From Glandiceps talaboti (lineage: Eukaryota > Hemichordata > Enteropneusta > Spengelidae): 64,000 bases of DNA. The stretch covers positions 8,067,598 to 8,131,597 of the forward strand of contig NC_135560.1 in assembly GCF_964340395.1 (NCBI RefSeq), read 5' to 3'. Positions 1 to 12,106 of the stretch are shown here, in pieces. The notes beneath the pieces were generated by a model that saw only the letters and a list, made by a program, of their open reading frames with translations, made no database searches and was not told where the DNA came from. How positions within the stretch are numbered: the first letter of the stretch is position 1; the number at the start of each line of letters is the position of its first letter. A program made the position numbers and the translations under genes.

Positions 1-955
1 AAGTGTTCCTCAAAATACCACGGTGTTTTATTTGTTAAGAGATAATCTCTGACATTGCAAGATAAATTTGTCAAATCATTGAATTTCAGCCATCAAAATA
101 GACAGTTTTTTTATTTTTCCAGTTTAATAATCTCTCAAAGGCTTAAGAGTTCACCCGACTGTTAATTAATCAGTCAGGCCACTGGGTGGAGGGTCGATGG
201 TCAGGTCAGGTCAGGCCAGGTCAGGTCAGGTCGGTCGGTCACCCCCCCACCCACCCACCCACCCACCCACCCACCAACCAATTGTGTTTCCAAATAAAGA
301 ATGAATCCGGAGTCCAGAGACTTGAGCCAGTCTAGCTAATTATATACCAATACGCCATCAAAGGATGCATTGGTTGCCATGGAAATAGGTTGCACTGGTT
401 ACCAAGCAAAGGCTTCTTCCTGTTGAGCAAGCAAATCACGTCTCTCCTCTCTTATATAAAAAAAAACATCTCTCTGCGGGGCATGATATTGTAACGCTGT
501 GTGACTCCTTTCAAATTTAAATCATGATATACAAATATACGATATAGAAAGCTTTTAGGCTTTGTAGTGATAAGCTGAACTAAACTTAATACGTATTTTT
601 AGCAACAGTTAGCATTCGTTGTATATCAACTTTTGCTACACGAAAAGTCAATTTACCCACCTTTACCCTACCTGTGACCCACCTAACCAACATCTCTGTC
701 CAGGGTTAGTACGAGAGGCAGTACCACTTTTGACTGTCTACAGCCCCCAGGGGAGAGATCACCGGTGGTAAATTAAGTCAAAGGTGGAACTTCGTCTCAT
801 ACTTACCACATTTACACATCTTCTGCTCTAGATTTACCCCAGTGGAAAGACATAGTCAAATATGACTTTTCGTATATGTTGGTGTACATGTATTGGTGGG
901 TGGTCTCAACCAGTAATCTAACATCTTTGTGCATTTCTACTGTAATCCCTTACAG
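1..955. other. Non-coding or intronic stretch at left edge
   Basis: No exon can be supported here. It is AT-rich and probably the intron or upstream part of the gene whose last exons start at 956, because a pyrimidine-containing acceptor ending in TTACAG lies at 950-955. It holds a short pentamer/tetramer microsatellite near 200-280. Confidence 0.5.
200..280. repeat. AGGTC / CCCAC microsatellite
   Basis: Runs of TCAGG-type pentamers pass into GGTC and then CCCAC/CCAC repeats. This is a simple-sequence tract with no coding content. Confidence 0.85.
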
Positions 956-1345
956 GTAATGAAGTACACCACTCAACAACATGGATGGACTTCCCTGTCC
1001 ATAGGAGTGTGTACCCCGTGAAACTGACCAAAGAGAGAGAAAGCGAGGTATGATTTCCATTTTATACTCTTTTATTGTATATCATAATAATATATTCTAT
1101 TTTCGTTTTTTTCATCTTTTCTATTTTTTTAAAATAAATTTAAAAAAAAAATAATAACACTGGTTTTTGTTTTTGTTTTATAGATCCGTGATTCACACCT
1201 GTCGCCACCATTGCATGATGTACGATTCTTTGAAACCGAACACTTGACTTCATACACTCCCAAGTCAGCGGACAGATATCACTACGATAGTGGAAAACTA
1301 CAGAAAAGTTCTGTTCCTCTTGGAACCTTCAGCAAGTCAGAATAA
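956..1345 (+). CDS. Last two exons of an unrecognised gene (partial)
   Basis: Two exons read in phase. Exon 956-1047 follows TTACAG and ends at GAG before GTATGA. Exon 1184-1345 follows TTTTATAG and ends in TAA (1343-1345). Bases 956-957 finish a split codon; the next 30 codons then join 53 codons of the last exon without a stop. The visible protein is hydrophilic and rich in His, Ser, Tyr and Pro. It includes STTWMDFPVHRSVYP in the first exon and SYTPKSADRYHYDSG in the last. It has no membrane segment or cysteine pattern. The style recalls small ciliary or sperm-microtubule proteins, but I do not recognise the family and give no function. An AATAAA lies at 1670-1675. The 5' part of the gene is outside the window or unseen in 1-955. 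Confidence 0.6.
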
Positions 1346-1669
1346 TGGCACAAATGCAAAATAGCATCAAAAACACCCCATCTATTTTGGTTTCAACCGA
1401 TTATGTTAATTAGGCCAAACCATTATATATATGGAAAAATGAGGGTGAAAGGACTAAGAAGATGGCGTTTGACTCGGATACTTTACATATTGTTATAGCA
1501 ACAAAGTGATAACATACAGCTATAATGTACTGAGTTATCGCAATCACAAATTTGGATATATGTAACATTATATATGATTTTAATATCAACAGCCTCGAAG
1601 TTTTGTTTGTGAAATTATGTATTTAAATTTTTGAGATTGATATTGTGGCAATGATTTTATTGAATGCGC

Positions 1670-1675
1670 AATAAA
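1670..1675 (+). other. Candidate poly(A) signal
   Basis: AATAAA about 325 bases downstream of the TAA at 1343-1345, the first good hexamer in the 3' flank of that gene. A second AATAAA lies near 2084. Confidence 0.4.
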
Positions 1676-2439
1676 ACTGAGTCATTCTTAGGCCAGCACG
1701 GGTCCCTTCCATGACATAATGGGTATTTTAAGTTTTTGTTAAAAAAAGTATGTTATAAATATATATAAATGTTAAGATGTTAGTCAACCAACATCAGCAT
1801 TATTATATAACTATCAGTATTCCGTCCATTTGTACAGAACTTATTGAAGAGTTGAAAGTATTGTTGGGGAAATTTGGTTTGATTTGCTTTTTTTTGGTCG
1901 AATTTCAGCTGTCCTGATTGATGAGGGACTGATTTTAGCTGATGTGCAGCATGTTTATTTATATATTAAGCATTTGTCATTTAACACCTGGGTTTCCATA
2001 ATACTGTACAACAGGTGAACGTGGGCTATCATGGTAATTTTGTGGACAATACTCAGTATACTGTATGTGGTTTGTTCTCTGAAATAAAGCTACATCATAG
2101 CTTGTATTTCGTTAATGTACATCACAGTGTCAGTGTGTGAGATTTTATTGTATTAAATTCGCTTTTCCTATATTTATAATAATTAGGCGGGGAAAAAAAT
2201 AATTGTGTTTCCAAAAAAAAAAAAAAATGTCGATCAGAATATCCCTTCTGTGATGACATATGTACAGACATCACAGGGGAAAGAAAACAGACCTGCATGA
2301 AGGTCAAGAAGACAAAGAATTTCGTATCTTTTTGTTTTAAATGTTATAAAAATGTTTAGGGTCAAAGGCTTAAATTAAGGTCACTCGGGTTATCAGAAAC
2401 ACAATTTTTTTCTAATTTGGCCTAATAATGACATACTCA

Positions 2440-2740
2440 CAGCACATTACTCCACTGTTGTCAAAGCGCCACACAGTTATTACCACTGGTACAGATATAT
2501 ATTTTAGCACAACTGTTCTAGTACTTCCTCAACTGACAACTCCAAGGGCAGCATACAATTCCTGTTACCTCTATGAGTACATAGGATTGACTGCTTCACA
2601 TAGCAACCTCTGTCCTATCAGGTCCCAATTTATACTTGTAGCTAGCTAGGTTGTTTGGTGCATAATTGTTGTTCATATCTTGCCAAGGCCTTAAACCATT
2701 CAGAAACAAACAGGAGCAGTGATGCATGGATCTTAACAAG
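2440..2740 (-). repeat. SINE-like dispersed repeat, copy 1 (degraded)
   Basis: It aligns by eye with 6221-6500 and 49193-49475. Shared blocks in the same order are CAAAGCGC..., TACTTCCTCAACT, GCATACAATT, CATAGGATT, TCCTATCAGGTCC and ATCTTGCC. The plus-strand reading is the reverse complement of the element, judged from the better preserved third copy, which has a tRNA-like B box on the minus strand. Confidence 0.6.
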
Positions 2741-3418
2741 AACCTCACAGTTGTGAACCCCAACTCTAACCATATGATGACCCTAACATTTTTTAAAGAA
2801 AAGTTTACAATGAATAGTGATATCAATTAACGATTGTGCCTCAGGAACCAATTCCCTTCAAATAAACATTCTTCCAAATTGCTCACAATCTTGCCATGTG
2901 AATGCTTTTTCCTGGTCCTTTTGAAACCCCCCCCCCCCCCCAATTTCAGGGGTTACTATCTTGTTTTCACCGAAATTAGTAACATTGTACTTTATTATAG
3001 TATTTGGTAGCAATTTTGGATTCTAAAATTGTACAATCATCTAGACCTCCATTTCAGAAATTTTCATTTTAACTGCCCTGATTTTTTCTTTGTCTGAACT
3101 GAGAATGAGTTGAAGGGTTCTTGAACAAAGTACCAGCAACATGCTAAGGTTTATAGATGTCAGACATTTCGTAGTACCCATTGTATTTCTATGGATTTAT
3201 AATTCTCTGTTTAGTTAATTATGCTCTTACTGTATGCCCATACAAAGTATATTAAAATTGAAACATCATAGTTGTCTCCATAGGCCTTCCATCGATGGAG
3301 GTCTATGTTGTCTCTAACTGTAATGAGAAAGTACTTTCCAAGAACAGTACTTTCCAAAATACTTTGACAATGAATAGAACAATACTATTGTGCAGACAAC
3401 CTGTTCTCTGAAGAAATA

Positions 3419-3770
3419 CACACACACACTTCAGACATACATACATAGTATACATACATACACACACACAATAATATGTATACATCCATGTGTGCATACA
3501 TACATGCATTCTTACATACATACATACATACATACATAGAAACACACATGCATGCATACATACTTTTACACATAAACACAAACCTACCTCCTACCAACAT
3601 ACATACATACCGTACGTACATACGTACGTACTTACATACATACATACACACACACACATATACATACACACACATAGATACATACATACACACATACATA
3701 CATACATACATACACTTATGTATGCATATATACTTTCACGCCTAAATGCAAACATACCTACATACATGTA
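3419..3770. repeat. TACA/TACACA microsatellite
   Basis: About 350 bases of imperfect CATA, TACA and CACA repeats. All long reading frames on both strands through this tract are repeat artefacts. Confidence 0.9.
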
Positions 3771-4451
3771 GTACATAAGCTACCTCCATGAGTAGAATTA
3801 CAGCTGTGAATCACACACAAATTAATAATCCTATATTTAAGGTTTAGGACTAATACAAAGTGTGTCAAGGACTACATCGCATTTATTCCAGTGTTGACAA
3901 CTTGAAATCGGGCACCAGATTAAGCAAAGTGAGAGCTTAAACTTGGACATGGCTCCTGATTGTATGGCAATGAACGAAGCCGTGATCAAAATGTGTGTAA
4001 AAGAATTCCATGTCAGGTGGCCGGCTGTGGGTCCTTTGTTTTACAGGTCAAAGGTCAAACGGAATTGTTGAACAAGAAAAATTCCATACGTCATAATCTA
4101 ACTGTTAACACACCAAAATTTATTTTCAGTACGTAATTAAATTACAAAACAGCCGTGCAGTTCTTGGTCCATAAGAAAAAACTGCTAGTGAACTTAACAT
4201 TATTGTATCATTTGTATGAATAGTACCTTATTACTTGTGGTCTGACTATGCACGCTGCAATAATGTCTTGAAAACCAGTTAGCAAAACTTCAACTTTTAG
4301 CAATACATGTTCATTAAACACACCACCCTTATAACGACACTACCTCAGTGGACGATCTAATTTAGAAAATCACTCGCTTTCAAATAAAACCAGGACTACT
4401 GTACAAGGACACTTCTGCAACAAATCTATAGATCTTCTTGAGAACTGTGCA

Positions 4452-7400
4452 TCAGACATATAACTGGTATTCATATATCTTCTTGAATTGCTCTTTCTTG
4501 GATAGAAGAACGTAGAAATCCTTCGGGGTGGGCCACATCCAACGCGGGGAGTAGTACACACTCTCTCCAGGTACCCAGCCCTCCACATCTTTCATGATGG
4601 CGGCTTCTTCCTCACGCATTTCCTTCATTATGATAAGTTTGCTGCAAGTCAATGTTTACAAAAGTCATACATGTGCACGGAGATTTGGACCTTCCATCTC
4701 TTGAAGAAAATATACTTTTGATCTGCATTGAACTGACCTTACTACATATACATGTACACAGATTTCAGAAAAAACATTCACTTGACATTCTCCCTTCTAT
4801 GGGGATCTTTGCTGTGGGTCACATTGCCTCATAGGAGTCAGCAGCAATGTTTATGTAATGGTTGAACAATGAATATTCATGAACCATACTTTGTACCTGT
4901 TATGAATATTCATTGTTCACCTACTGCATGAACATTTCTGCTGACTCCCATGATGCAATGTGACTCACAGCAAAGATCCCCAAATGAGAGAGACAACTTC
5001 ATGTTTCTTTGAAAGGGTGTGTAATGTAGATAATGCAAAACCATGTAAAGAGCCCCACAACCAAAGTTAATGTTTCATTTCCTTGAGTAGTCTTCCTCCT
5101 TAACACAAATTTTTCCCATCCCCTTTCATGTATGCCATTTTTGCTATTTCATACTAGATAGCAGAGATGTACATGTGATTCATTTATATACTGACACTGG
5201 CTAAATTTTAAAAAGACTTTGGTTATAGACTGCGCAGCTTTTAAAAATCTAATATTTCGTAGCAAAGGTCCTCAAACATGAATGGCTCAAGACAAGAGCA
5301 CAAAAGCCTTTGACACACAATACACTGAATCTAGAAAACACATATCACTCACCGTCTGTCTTCTTCTGCCATTAATAACGGCATTAGCATCAGCTTAGAT
5401 TCAACATCTTCCATCTTTCTCCTCCTGCAAAAGGACAACACCAAAAGATGCATAAGGGTCAGCAAAATATAATACGACAGACTGAAATTCCTGATAAAAA
5501 AATTCTGACAAAACAACATACAACTCACACATGTTGATGCTGTGCAAAGAAAAGGTACTGCCAAAAACTCGAATTATTGGAATGTAGTTGCTTGGGCATT
5601 CCTTCGCTGACATTTATACTAAATCAGCGAATTTGTAATATGTAATGTCATTATATTTAAATTATCAGTCTTTTTTGATACCAGTTGGAAATACATCAAT
5701 TTCTTATGGCCTTCAGAAATCTTTTGAAAAATGAAAGGATTTTGCATGATCTTCTGCCTTTCTCTTGTGATCTTTCTTCTTTTTAGTTGTATCATGTATC
5801 TGTTTTCTCTCATTTTTATGACTTCTCTGATCATGTCCTGAGTCTCAAAGTGAATGTTAATAGCACATTTGAAGATGACAACAACTTAACATACTTATTG
5901 TAGGAAGTCTTTCTAGCAGGAATGGTAACATGGTTCATGAACAGACTCTAAAATCAACAACCTCAATAGGAAGTCTGACATTGCACATTTCCTTGACATT
6001 CACACCCTGGTACACTTAATACATGTAGTCAACATCTTCTGAAATTATTTGGTACAGATATCTAAAGAGGTGAATCTCAAACATATCGTGTAAAGATGTC
6101 ACAAGGTGAACTCATACAAAAGTATAAAACATACCCCACTCTAGGAAATAAAGGTATTTCCGTAAACTTTGGATTCTGGAGAGTCGACATCTCAGGATTT
6201 CACTAAACATAAATTTCACCATAATAATAAAAAGTGTGGTTTTTATTTAGCGCTTTCCCACTCTGTGCTCAAAGCGCTTTACAGTAATTACCCTTGACAT
6301 GGATCTATATCTGCACAACAGCCCTTTACTTCCTCAACTCCCTGGGAAGCATACAATATACTACAGCCTCTTTAAGTGCATAGGATTAAAGAATTCACAT
6401 TACAACCTTTATCCTACCAGGTCCTCAATTATACAGCTGGGTTTGACTAAGGCACAATCATGGTTCAAATCTTGCTATAGAAACAAATGGCAGCCATATG
6501 ATAAAGATAACAAAAATGTTCATCTGAATATCTTGGTAGATCAATTGATTTCCAAAGGTTAGAACACAAAAGCAGTTCAAAGTTTTTAGCATTGAGCTTT
6601 CAATCTGTCTTGGTCATCGATCCTCAACAGAATGACAAATTCCATAGTTACAGCTGACTACTAGGTGGCGGTATGATAATAGGCATGAATGTCGTACCTT
6701 ACAGATTATCCACACCACAAATTTTACATCAGATGATCGTCTACTTACCTTCTACGTCTGTTATTGATGGCCAGACCAATGAATCCTACAGTCATGGTTG
6801 CTATGCAGCCAGCAAACATCAAATAACCTGTACAATATAAACCATAATAATACTGTTATTTTGCAAAGAGCTAGTATCAAAAGAATGTGATGCACTGTTT
6901 CTCAAAGACATTTTAATACTTCATTATCTTTTAAATCAATACGCCCATGTGGGCCGAAAATGAAAGTACAATTATTGAAGTGAGTGTGTGGGGTGTCGAA
7001 TGGTAACCAATTGTCACACTTGAAGGTGGTGGACGGCAACTTTGAGTAGTGGTCGCCAAGACTGAGTCCCGGATACTAGCGTCCGGTGCCGTCCAGCGTG
7101 AGGAGATCCCTGGGGCGCTCCCCCCCTCGTGTTGACCGAGCCAGGAGAGCTTGTCGATTACATCAGAATACATTTTGCTTTTATGCTGATTACAACTACT
7201 AGTACTATAAAATTGTTCCACTTCAACATTGCTATGCTACATTATATATACAGTACCGAAGAGAGCCAGCAGCACAGTCTTCCTTGTGTGTACCAGATTC
7301 AAACGACAAGAAATCATGTGAAAGTGCCTAACTTGTTGCTGCCATGAACAAGGTTGTCACTGATGACATGTTATCTACCCAACAATCTGATTCCCAGTTC

Positions 7401-8339
7401 AAAGTTGACAAACTAAATCATTCATGATGTTCTGCCCATTTATGTGTGTAGACTACCGGTACTACTGTATGTGCGACGTGCATCTGTGGTATATTGATGT
7501 TTTCATCAGCGTCCATTTTGAATATATTATTTCGACGCACTCTATTTGTAATTTGAATTTAGCGAAGCTACACTGTTCCCTAATTTCGCTAAAATAACAT
7601 GCTCGCTAAAAGAACATGATTTACAGTTTATCTTTTTCCCTCACTAAAAAAGAGTATGACAGCTGATGTGCACCTCTAGTCACAGTGTAGAACAAATCAG
7701 ATTTATACTAGGAGGCCTAACTCTATTCCTCTCCATTCAACCATTCGTATGAGACTCCCTAGTTAGGTAATGATTGCAAATATGTATCCTATCCGTCCAC
7801 TGTTCTATATTCATACCCATTAATACATCTAAGTCTTTGTGTGATCTATGCAGAAAGTACTAATACGTTCCCACCTTTGCCTAGGTCATCGACCTGTTGG
7901 TTGAACCATGGAAGTATGGTTGGTGTATACTGCCATGGCTGATCACGTACAATTTTCAAAACACGTCAGCAATATATCGAAGGGGACGATGTTTGGTCAA
8001 CTATATGGCACTCGTTTCATTGATTACTTGCATACGATAACAGATACGGTGATCAGGATATTTTTTACCGGCAAATCTTAGAAAGGTGACGAACTGTTTG
8101 TTGCACGTAATTTACAGTAACTGAACTACATGGTTACTCCAGTGCCAAAGTGCTTGTAGATAATGTTTGCAATCTCCCGTGGGAGACCTCCTATTGCACG
8201 CACAAATCTCTCAAACTGTTCCTTGATATTTAAGCTTGGTGTACTTACCCGAAACCCCACGATTCGGCAAATGCCGTTTGTAATCGATGGGTCCATATCC
8301 ACCTCTCGGTGGACCGTCCTGCTTGTAGGGGACCGACAT
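4452..8339 (-). CDS. NDUFA13: NDUFA13 (GRIM-19), complex I accessory subunit, complete
   Basis: Mitochondrial inner-membrane subunit of NADH:ubiquinone oxidoreductase. Four exons on the minus strand: 8339-8249, 6827-6749, 5424-5353 and 4641-4452, all with GT-AG borders and matching phases (1, 2, 2). Together they give 143 residues; the human protein has 144. Exon 1 carries the family signature [19 protein letters not shown] after an [12 protein letters not shown] start. Exon 2 encodes the single membrane helix ([19 protein letters not shown]). Exon 3 holds [20 protein letters not shown], matching the conserved IEDFEARIALLPLLQAE block. Exon 4 has [19 protein letters not shown] followed by a divergent C-terminus and TAA. 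Intron 2 contains a SINE-like repeat and intron 3 a long palindrome. It is read as intact because no stop or frameshift is seen. The start ATG is the one that gives the conserved N-terminus. Confidence 0.95.
4801..4981. mobile_element. Foldback palindromic element (MITE-like) in NDUFA13 intron 3
   Basis: The left arm 4801-4882 begins GGGGATCTTTGCTGTG. It is the near-exact reverse complement of the right arm 4900-4981, which ends CACAGCAAAGATCCCC. The loop is about 17 bases. Both arms also carry GAGTCAGCAG and GAACAATGAATATTCAT. This hairpin shape is typical of foldback MITEs. No clear target duplication is visible at the ends. Confidence 0.7.
6221..6500 (-). repeat. SINE-like dispersed repeat, copy 2 (NDUFA13 intron 2)
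   Basis: On the minus strand its 3' end reads GTAAAGCGCTTTGAGCAC...AAAGCGCTAAATAAAA. That is a tail type shared by many animal SINEs with CR1/L2-like LINEs (general knowledge). The body contains TCAACTCCCTGGGAAGCATA, CCTACCAGGTCC and TACAGCTGGGT on the plus strand, matching the copies near 2.5 and 49.3 kb. Confidence 0.65.
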
Positions 8340-9590
8340 ATTGGATGCAGCCTCACTCTGGTCTGACAGACGAAACTATTACAGCTAGGGATGGACGGGA
8401 TGAGAAATGGGGTGATGGTGTCGTATATGCTTTACTAGCCGACAAATGTCAAGATTGAAGAACCATAGGTTCTAAAAATCTGCTACAAAGATTGAAACTC
8501 TTTCCGCTTATGTAGATTCCATATGTCTCTATTCCTCTGATGGGGCACACGCCTCCATTTATACCCTAAACCAGGCTCAGCTAGGAATCATGTATTTGAA
8601 CGGCGATGGCGCTCTTCTCCAAAGTGAGCTGTATGCGATCATGGTTTGCGACTCTAGTACTCTTCTGACTTCGACTTCAGTACTTTTTCATATGAACCGT
8701 TCATAGCACACGGCCATGTGTACCTTGCGGTACTGCGACTTGTCAGCCCGCATTCTCAAGAGTTCATTTGGTTAGATAAATCTGAAATGTCAATGCAGTA
8801 CTGATGATGTTAGGGCTGTCGGAAAAAAAACTCTGGTATTGTTATCGGCTACTCTATGGTCCTTGTCTACTTTACAATTGACCAGTAACTCTTATTAACA
8901 CCAGCACAGTCAATTCTATTCACAGGTCCGGGATCACGTGTTATGCCAAGGTTACTCAGAAGTTGGGCTCAGATGTTAGACTAGTTTTCTAGCAGTTTTT
9001 ATCAGTTCCACCTAAAATCCAGTTCAAAACTGGTTCATCTTCTAGATCCAATCCAGTCCGATTCCCAAGTTCTTCCTTAGCGTTTAGTACGCATGCTCTA
9101 TTCTAAAGATTTCTACTCTACATATCTCAGTTTCTATTGGTTAATTAAAATCTTACAACGATTATATGAAAATGAATAATTAAAAGCTGAACGCATGCCA
9201 AGAGATTACGATACCCCAGTAAGTTTGTTTCCAAAAAACGTAAACACTGTGAATAGTAAAGTTCGTCTAAATAAACATGTTTTTCACTGAATATTCGAAA
9301 ATACCACGTATTGTTTATCATAATACAGGAAATATTTGTTGTCATAATAAAAGCGCTGGTCACTCAAATGACTAAAGTGTCCATCAAAGTTGAAATGAGT
9401 AAAACTTAACAACTACACTGAAATAAAAGAAATGAGAATTAACCTTGTAATATTATAAACTAGAAGACCACAAATGTACACAAATCTAAACGTGAGTTTT
9501 GGCTTTATGTCATTGCACAAGGGAGTCTCCAGTAATTAAAGGAAATATGGGGCGGGGGCATATTTTACTTCGTCTTCCGTTATTTAAGCA

Positions 9591-9725
9591 ATAAACCACC
9601 CCTGGGGATGGTATACCAAGAGGTTTTGAACAGTGAACGAAATATTTGCACGAGCGATAGCGAGTGCATATATTGAGTTCACTGGTCAAAACCGAGTGGT
9701 ATACCATTCTCAGGGGGTGGTTTAT
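9591..9725. mobile_element. Imperfect hairpin element
   Basis: The left end ATAAACCACCCCTGGGGATG is the imperfect inverse of the right end (CTCAGGGGGTGGTTTAT). Inner arms GGTTTTGAACAGTGAACG and CACTGGTCAAAACC also pair. The centre is CGAGCGATAGCGAG. It lies in a block absent from duplication copy 2. Confidence 0.55.
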
Positions 9726-9729
9726 CGCT

Positions 9730-9962
9730 ATTATATTATACCAGTATATTGAAAATATCGGAAACAAGATAAGACGCAACATTTTCTGGTTTCATTTGCG
9801 CCCCCATCCCTGCACGGACTACAACGTTCTAGACGAACAGTGAACATCAAAATTTGGACGCGTGCCAACTGTGCATTATCGCTCATTTTAGACGCGCTAG
9901 TTCGATGTCTAGACCAATCAGATCTCACGATTTGTGCAATCAATATACTGGTATAATATAAT
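9730..9962. mobile_element. 233-bp element with perfect 23-bp terminal inverted repeats
   Basis: ATTATATTATACCAGTATAT... at 9730-9752 is the exact reverse complement of 9940-9962. The interior is GC-richer and has no open frame of interest. It directly abuts the hairpin at 9591-9725, so the two may be one composite non-autonomous element. Confidence 0.6.
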
Positions 9963-10192
9963 TTGTGATTTGGGCTTCCCACCGCTGCCACCTGTTCCCC
10001 ACCCCTCTTCTATATCCTACCACTGCCACTTTTGTATCATAATGTTAAAACATAGAAGTCAAATCGCTGCTAATAACTATGCAGTGAATCATTCATTTGT
10101 TGTGATATTGGGAAAGGAGTGGGACTCAGAGGGGAGACAGGTGGGGGAGGGGGCAGTGTTGTTAGATATTGGGAATAATGTTACTGTAGTGG

Positions 10193-10820
10193 AGTGGGGA
10201 TGTTGACCTAGGTCTCCATATTAATGCAACCATGGTTAGATAGTGTAGATAATGTGGCTGAGTGGGGATGTTGACCTAGGTCTCCATATTAGTGCAACCA
10301 TGGTTAAATAGTGTGAATAATGTGGCTGAGTTGGGATGTTGACCTAGGTCTACATATTAGTGCAACCATGGTTAGATAGTGTGGATAATGTGGCTGAGTG
10401 GGGATGTTGACCTAAGTCTCCATATTAGTGCAACCATGGTTAGATAGTGTGGTCAATGTGGCTGAGTGGGGATGTTGACCTAGGTCTCCATATTAGTGCA
10501 ACCATGGTTAGATAGTGTGGATAATGTGGCTGAGTGTGGATGTTTACCTAGGTCTCCATATTAGTGCAACCATGGTTAGATAGTGTGGATAATGTAGCTG
10601 AGTTGGGATGTTGACCTAGGTCTCCATATTAGTGCAACCATGGTTAGATAGTGTGGATAATGTAGCTGAGTTGGGATGTTGACCTAGGTCTCCATATTAG
10701 TGCAACCATGATTAGATAGTGTGGATAATGTGGTTGAGTGGGAATGTTGACCTAGGTCTCCATATTAGTGCAACCATGGTTAGATAGTGTGAATAATGTG
10801 GCTGAGTAGGGATGTTGACT
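10193..10820. repeat. 68-bp tandem repeat, about nine copies
   Basis: The unit contains GGGGATGTTGACCTAGGTCT, CATATTAGTGCAACCATGGT and AGATAGTGTGGATAATGTGG. Consecutive units start 68 bases apart (for example 10200, 10268, 10336), with a few substitutions each. There are no unique spacers, so it is a minisatellite and not a CRISPR array. Copy 2 of the duplication lacks it. Confidence 0.9.
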
Positions 10821-12106
10821 CCAGTCCCGACAATGTTATTAGTGCACCCATCTATAGTCTTTGGTAGTTCTGACCTTCAGCTAAGATCCAAACATGGCAA
10901 TTAATTAATGATTCACAGAGGTGGTAGTACTTTAGTGGAAATCTAATTTCTTTAAAATTATGAATTGATGGCAACAGTGGGATCGAGTCCTTACCATTGA
11001 TTCTGAGATTCGCGTCTTTTTTCACGTCTGACAGTATTTTAACCCATGTTTTGGAAATTTTTCAACAGGGGTGGGGGTGGGGGGTCATGATGTAGAGAAA
11101 GAAAATTTAAGGAGGGTCGCAATTTTTAGAAAACGTAATTGGCAGCGGGTCACATTTTACAGAACAGACCAGGGCTTGACTTTTCCCCATACTCCGCCCC
11201 CTGTAATTACTGAAGACTTCCTTTGACAAAATAATATGCAGTAACACATTAATTACTCTCAGTATAGTCACCATGTATTAACGTCCTATATGTTGGACCA
11301 CAGGGAGCTCAGGAGTTATTGGTTATGCTAATAGAACGATATTGTGACTACATATCAATGTGTGTATTCATATTTTATAATTTCACTATTTGTGAAATAG
11401 TGAAAATAAATTGTAATTTTCGATGTATGATATACCCCCCCCCCCCCACTAATCTCGCCCATTCGGTTTCTTCGCCAACAAATTTGCATAAATTATGTTC
11501 ACGGTAAGCAAAGATAGACGAAATACACAGCTAGCAGCTAGCTCTATTATGTCACGGTACATTACGCCCGTCTCGAGTTTCATCAGTTGCTTGGCAGCGG
11601 TGATGAACACTTTTGCCCCACTGTGTATGTATATAAACAGAATATTGAATGTTTGGATGCTAGAGATACATTGATAGACAGGGTGTTTACATTTGTGATA
11701 CTAGAGACTCATGCGTACCGTCAACCCTGCCAGTCGACTAGATCGTTCAAAGCCAGAGTTTGTTGCACTCTAACTTAGTTCTATTAAGTGTTGATGCTTT
11801 AATTGAAACCAGAGAGTAGGGGTGATTGACCCACTTCGACCATACAAGTTAATGGATGTGATGGAACACAACGAATCCAGTTTACACGATTTTTTTTTTC
11901 AAAGTTCAAAAATTCCATTTCACGTGATATGGTTGCCACAGTGGTAACCATGCTGTTGCCACAGGCATAATTTAAGCAGGCATAGTTTTGTAATCAAGCA
12001 TTAACTGAGGATTGTGAACAGGAGCATATCAACATGTAGGAGTTAATACTTTGCTTCAACAATGAAAGAAGTTACTATGCATAGATGAAAAATATTACAG
12101 TAGGTT

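Larger units (their letters stand above)
1346..4451. other. Intergenic region between two tail-to-tail genes
   Basis: This lies between the plus-strand gene ending at 1345 and NDUFA13 on the minus strand. It contains a degraded SINE-like copy (about 2440-2740), a poly(C) run of 15 at 2927-2941 and a long TACA-type microsatellite (3419-3770). Reading frames inside the microsatellite are only repeats of Tyr/Ile/His/Thr codons. No gene is seen. Confidence 0.6.

Noticed and set aside
3303-3776. Several overlapping frames rich in Tyr/Ile/His/Thr or Met/Tyr/Val/Cys on both strands
   Set aside because: They are translations of the TACA/CACA microsatellite and have no gene features.
10193-10820. CRISPR-like regular repeats
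   Set aside because: Units are contiguous 68-bp tandem repeats without unique spacers, in a eukaryotic genome.
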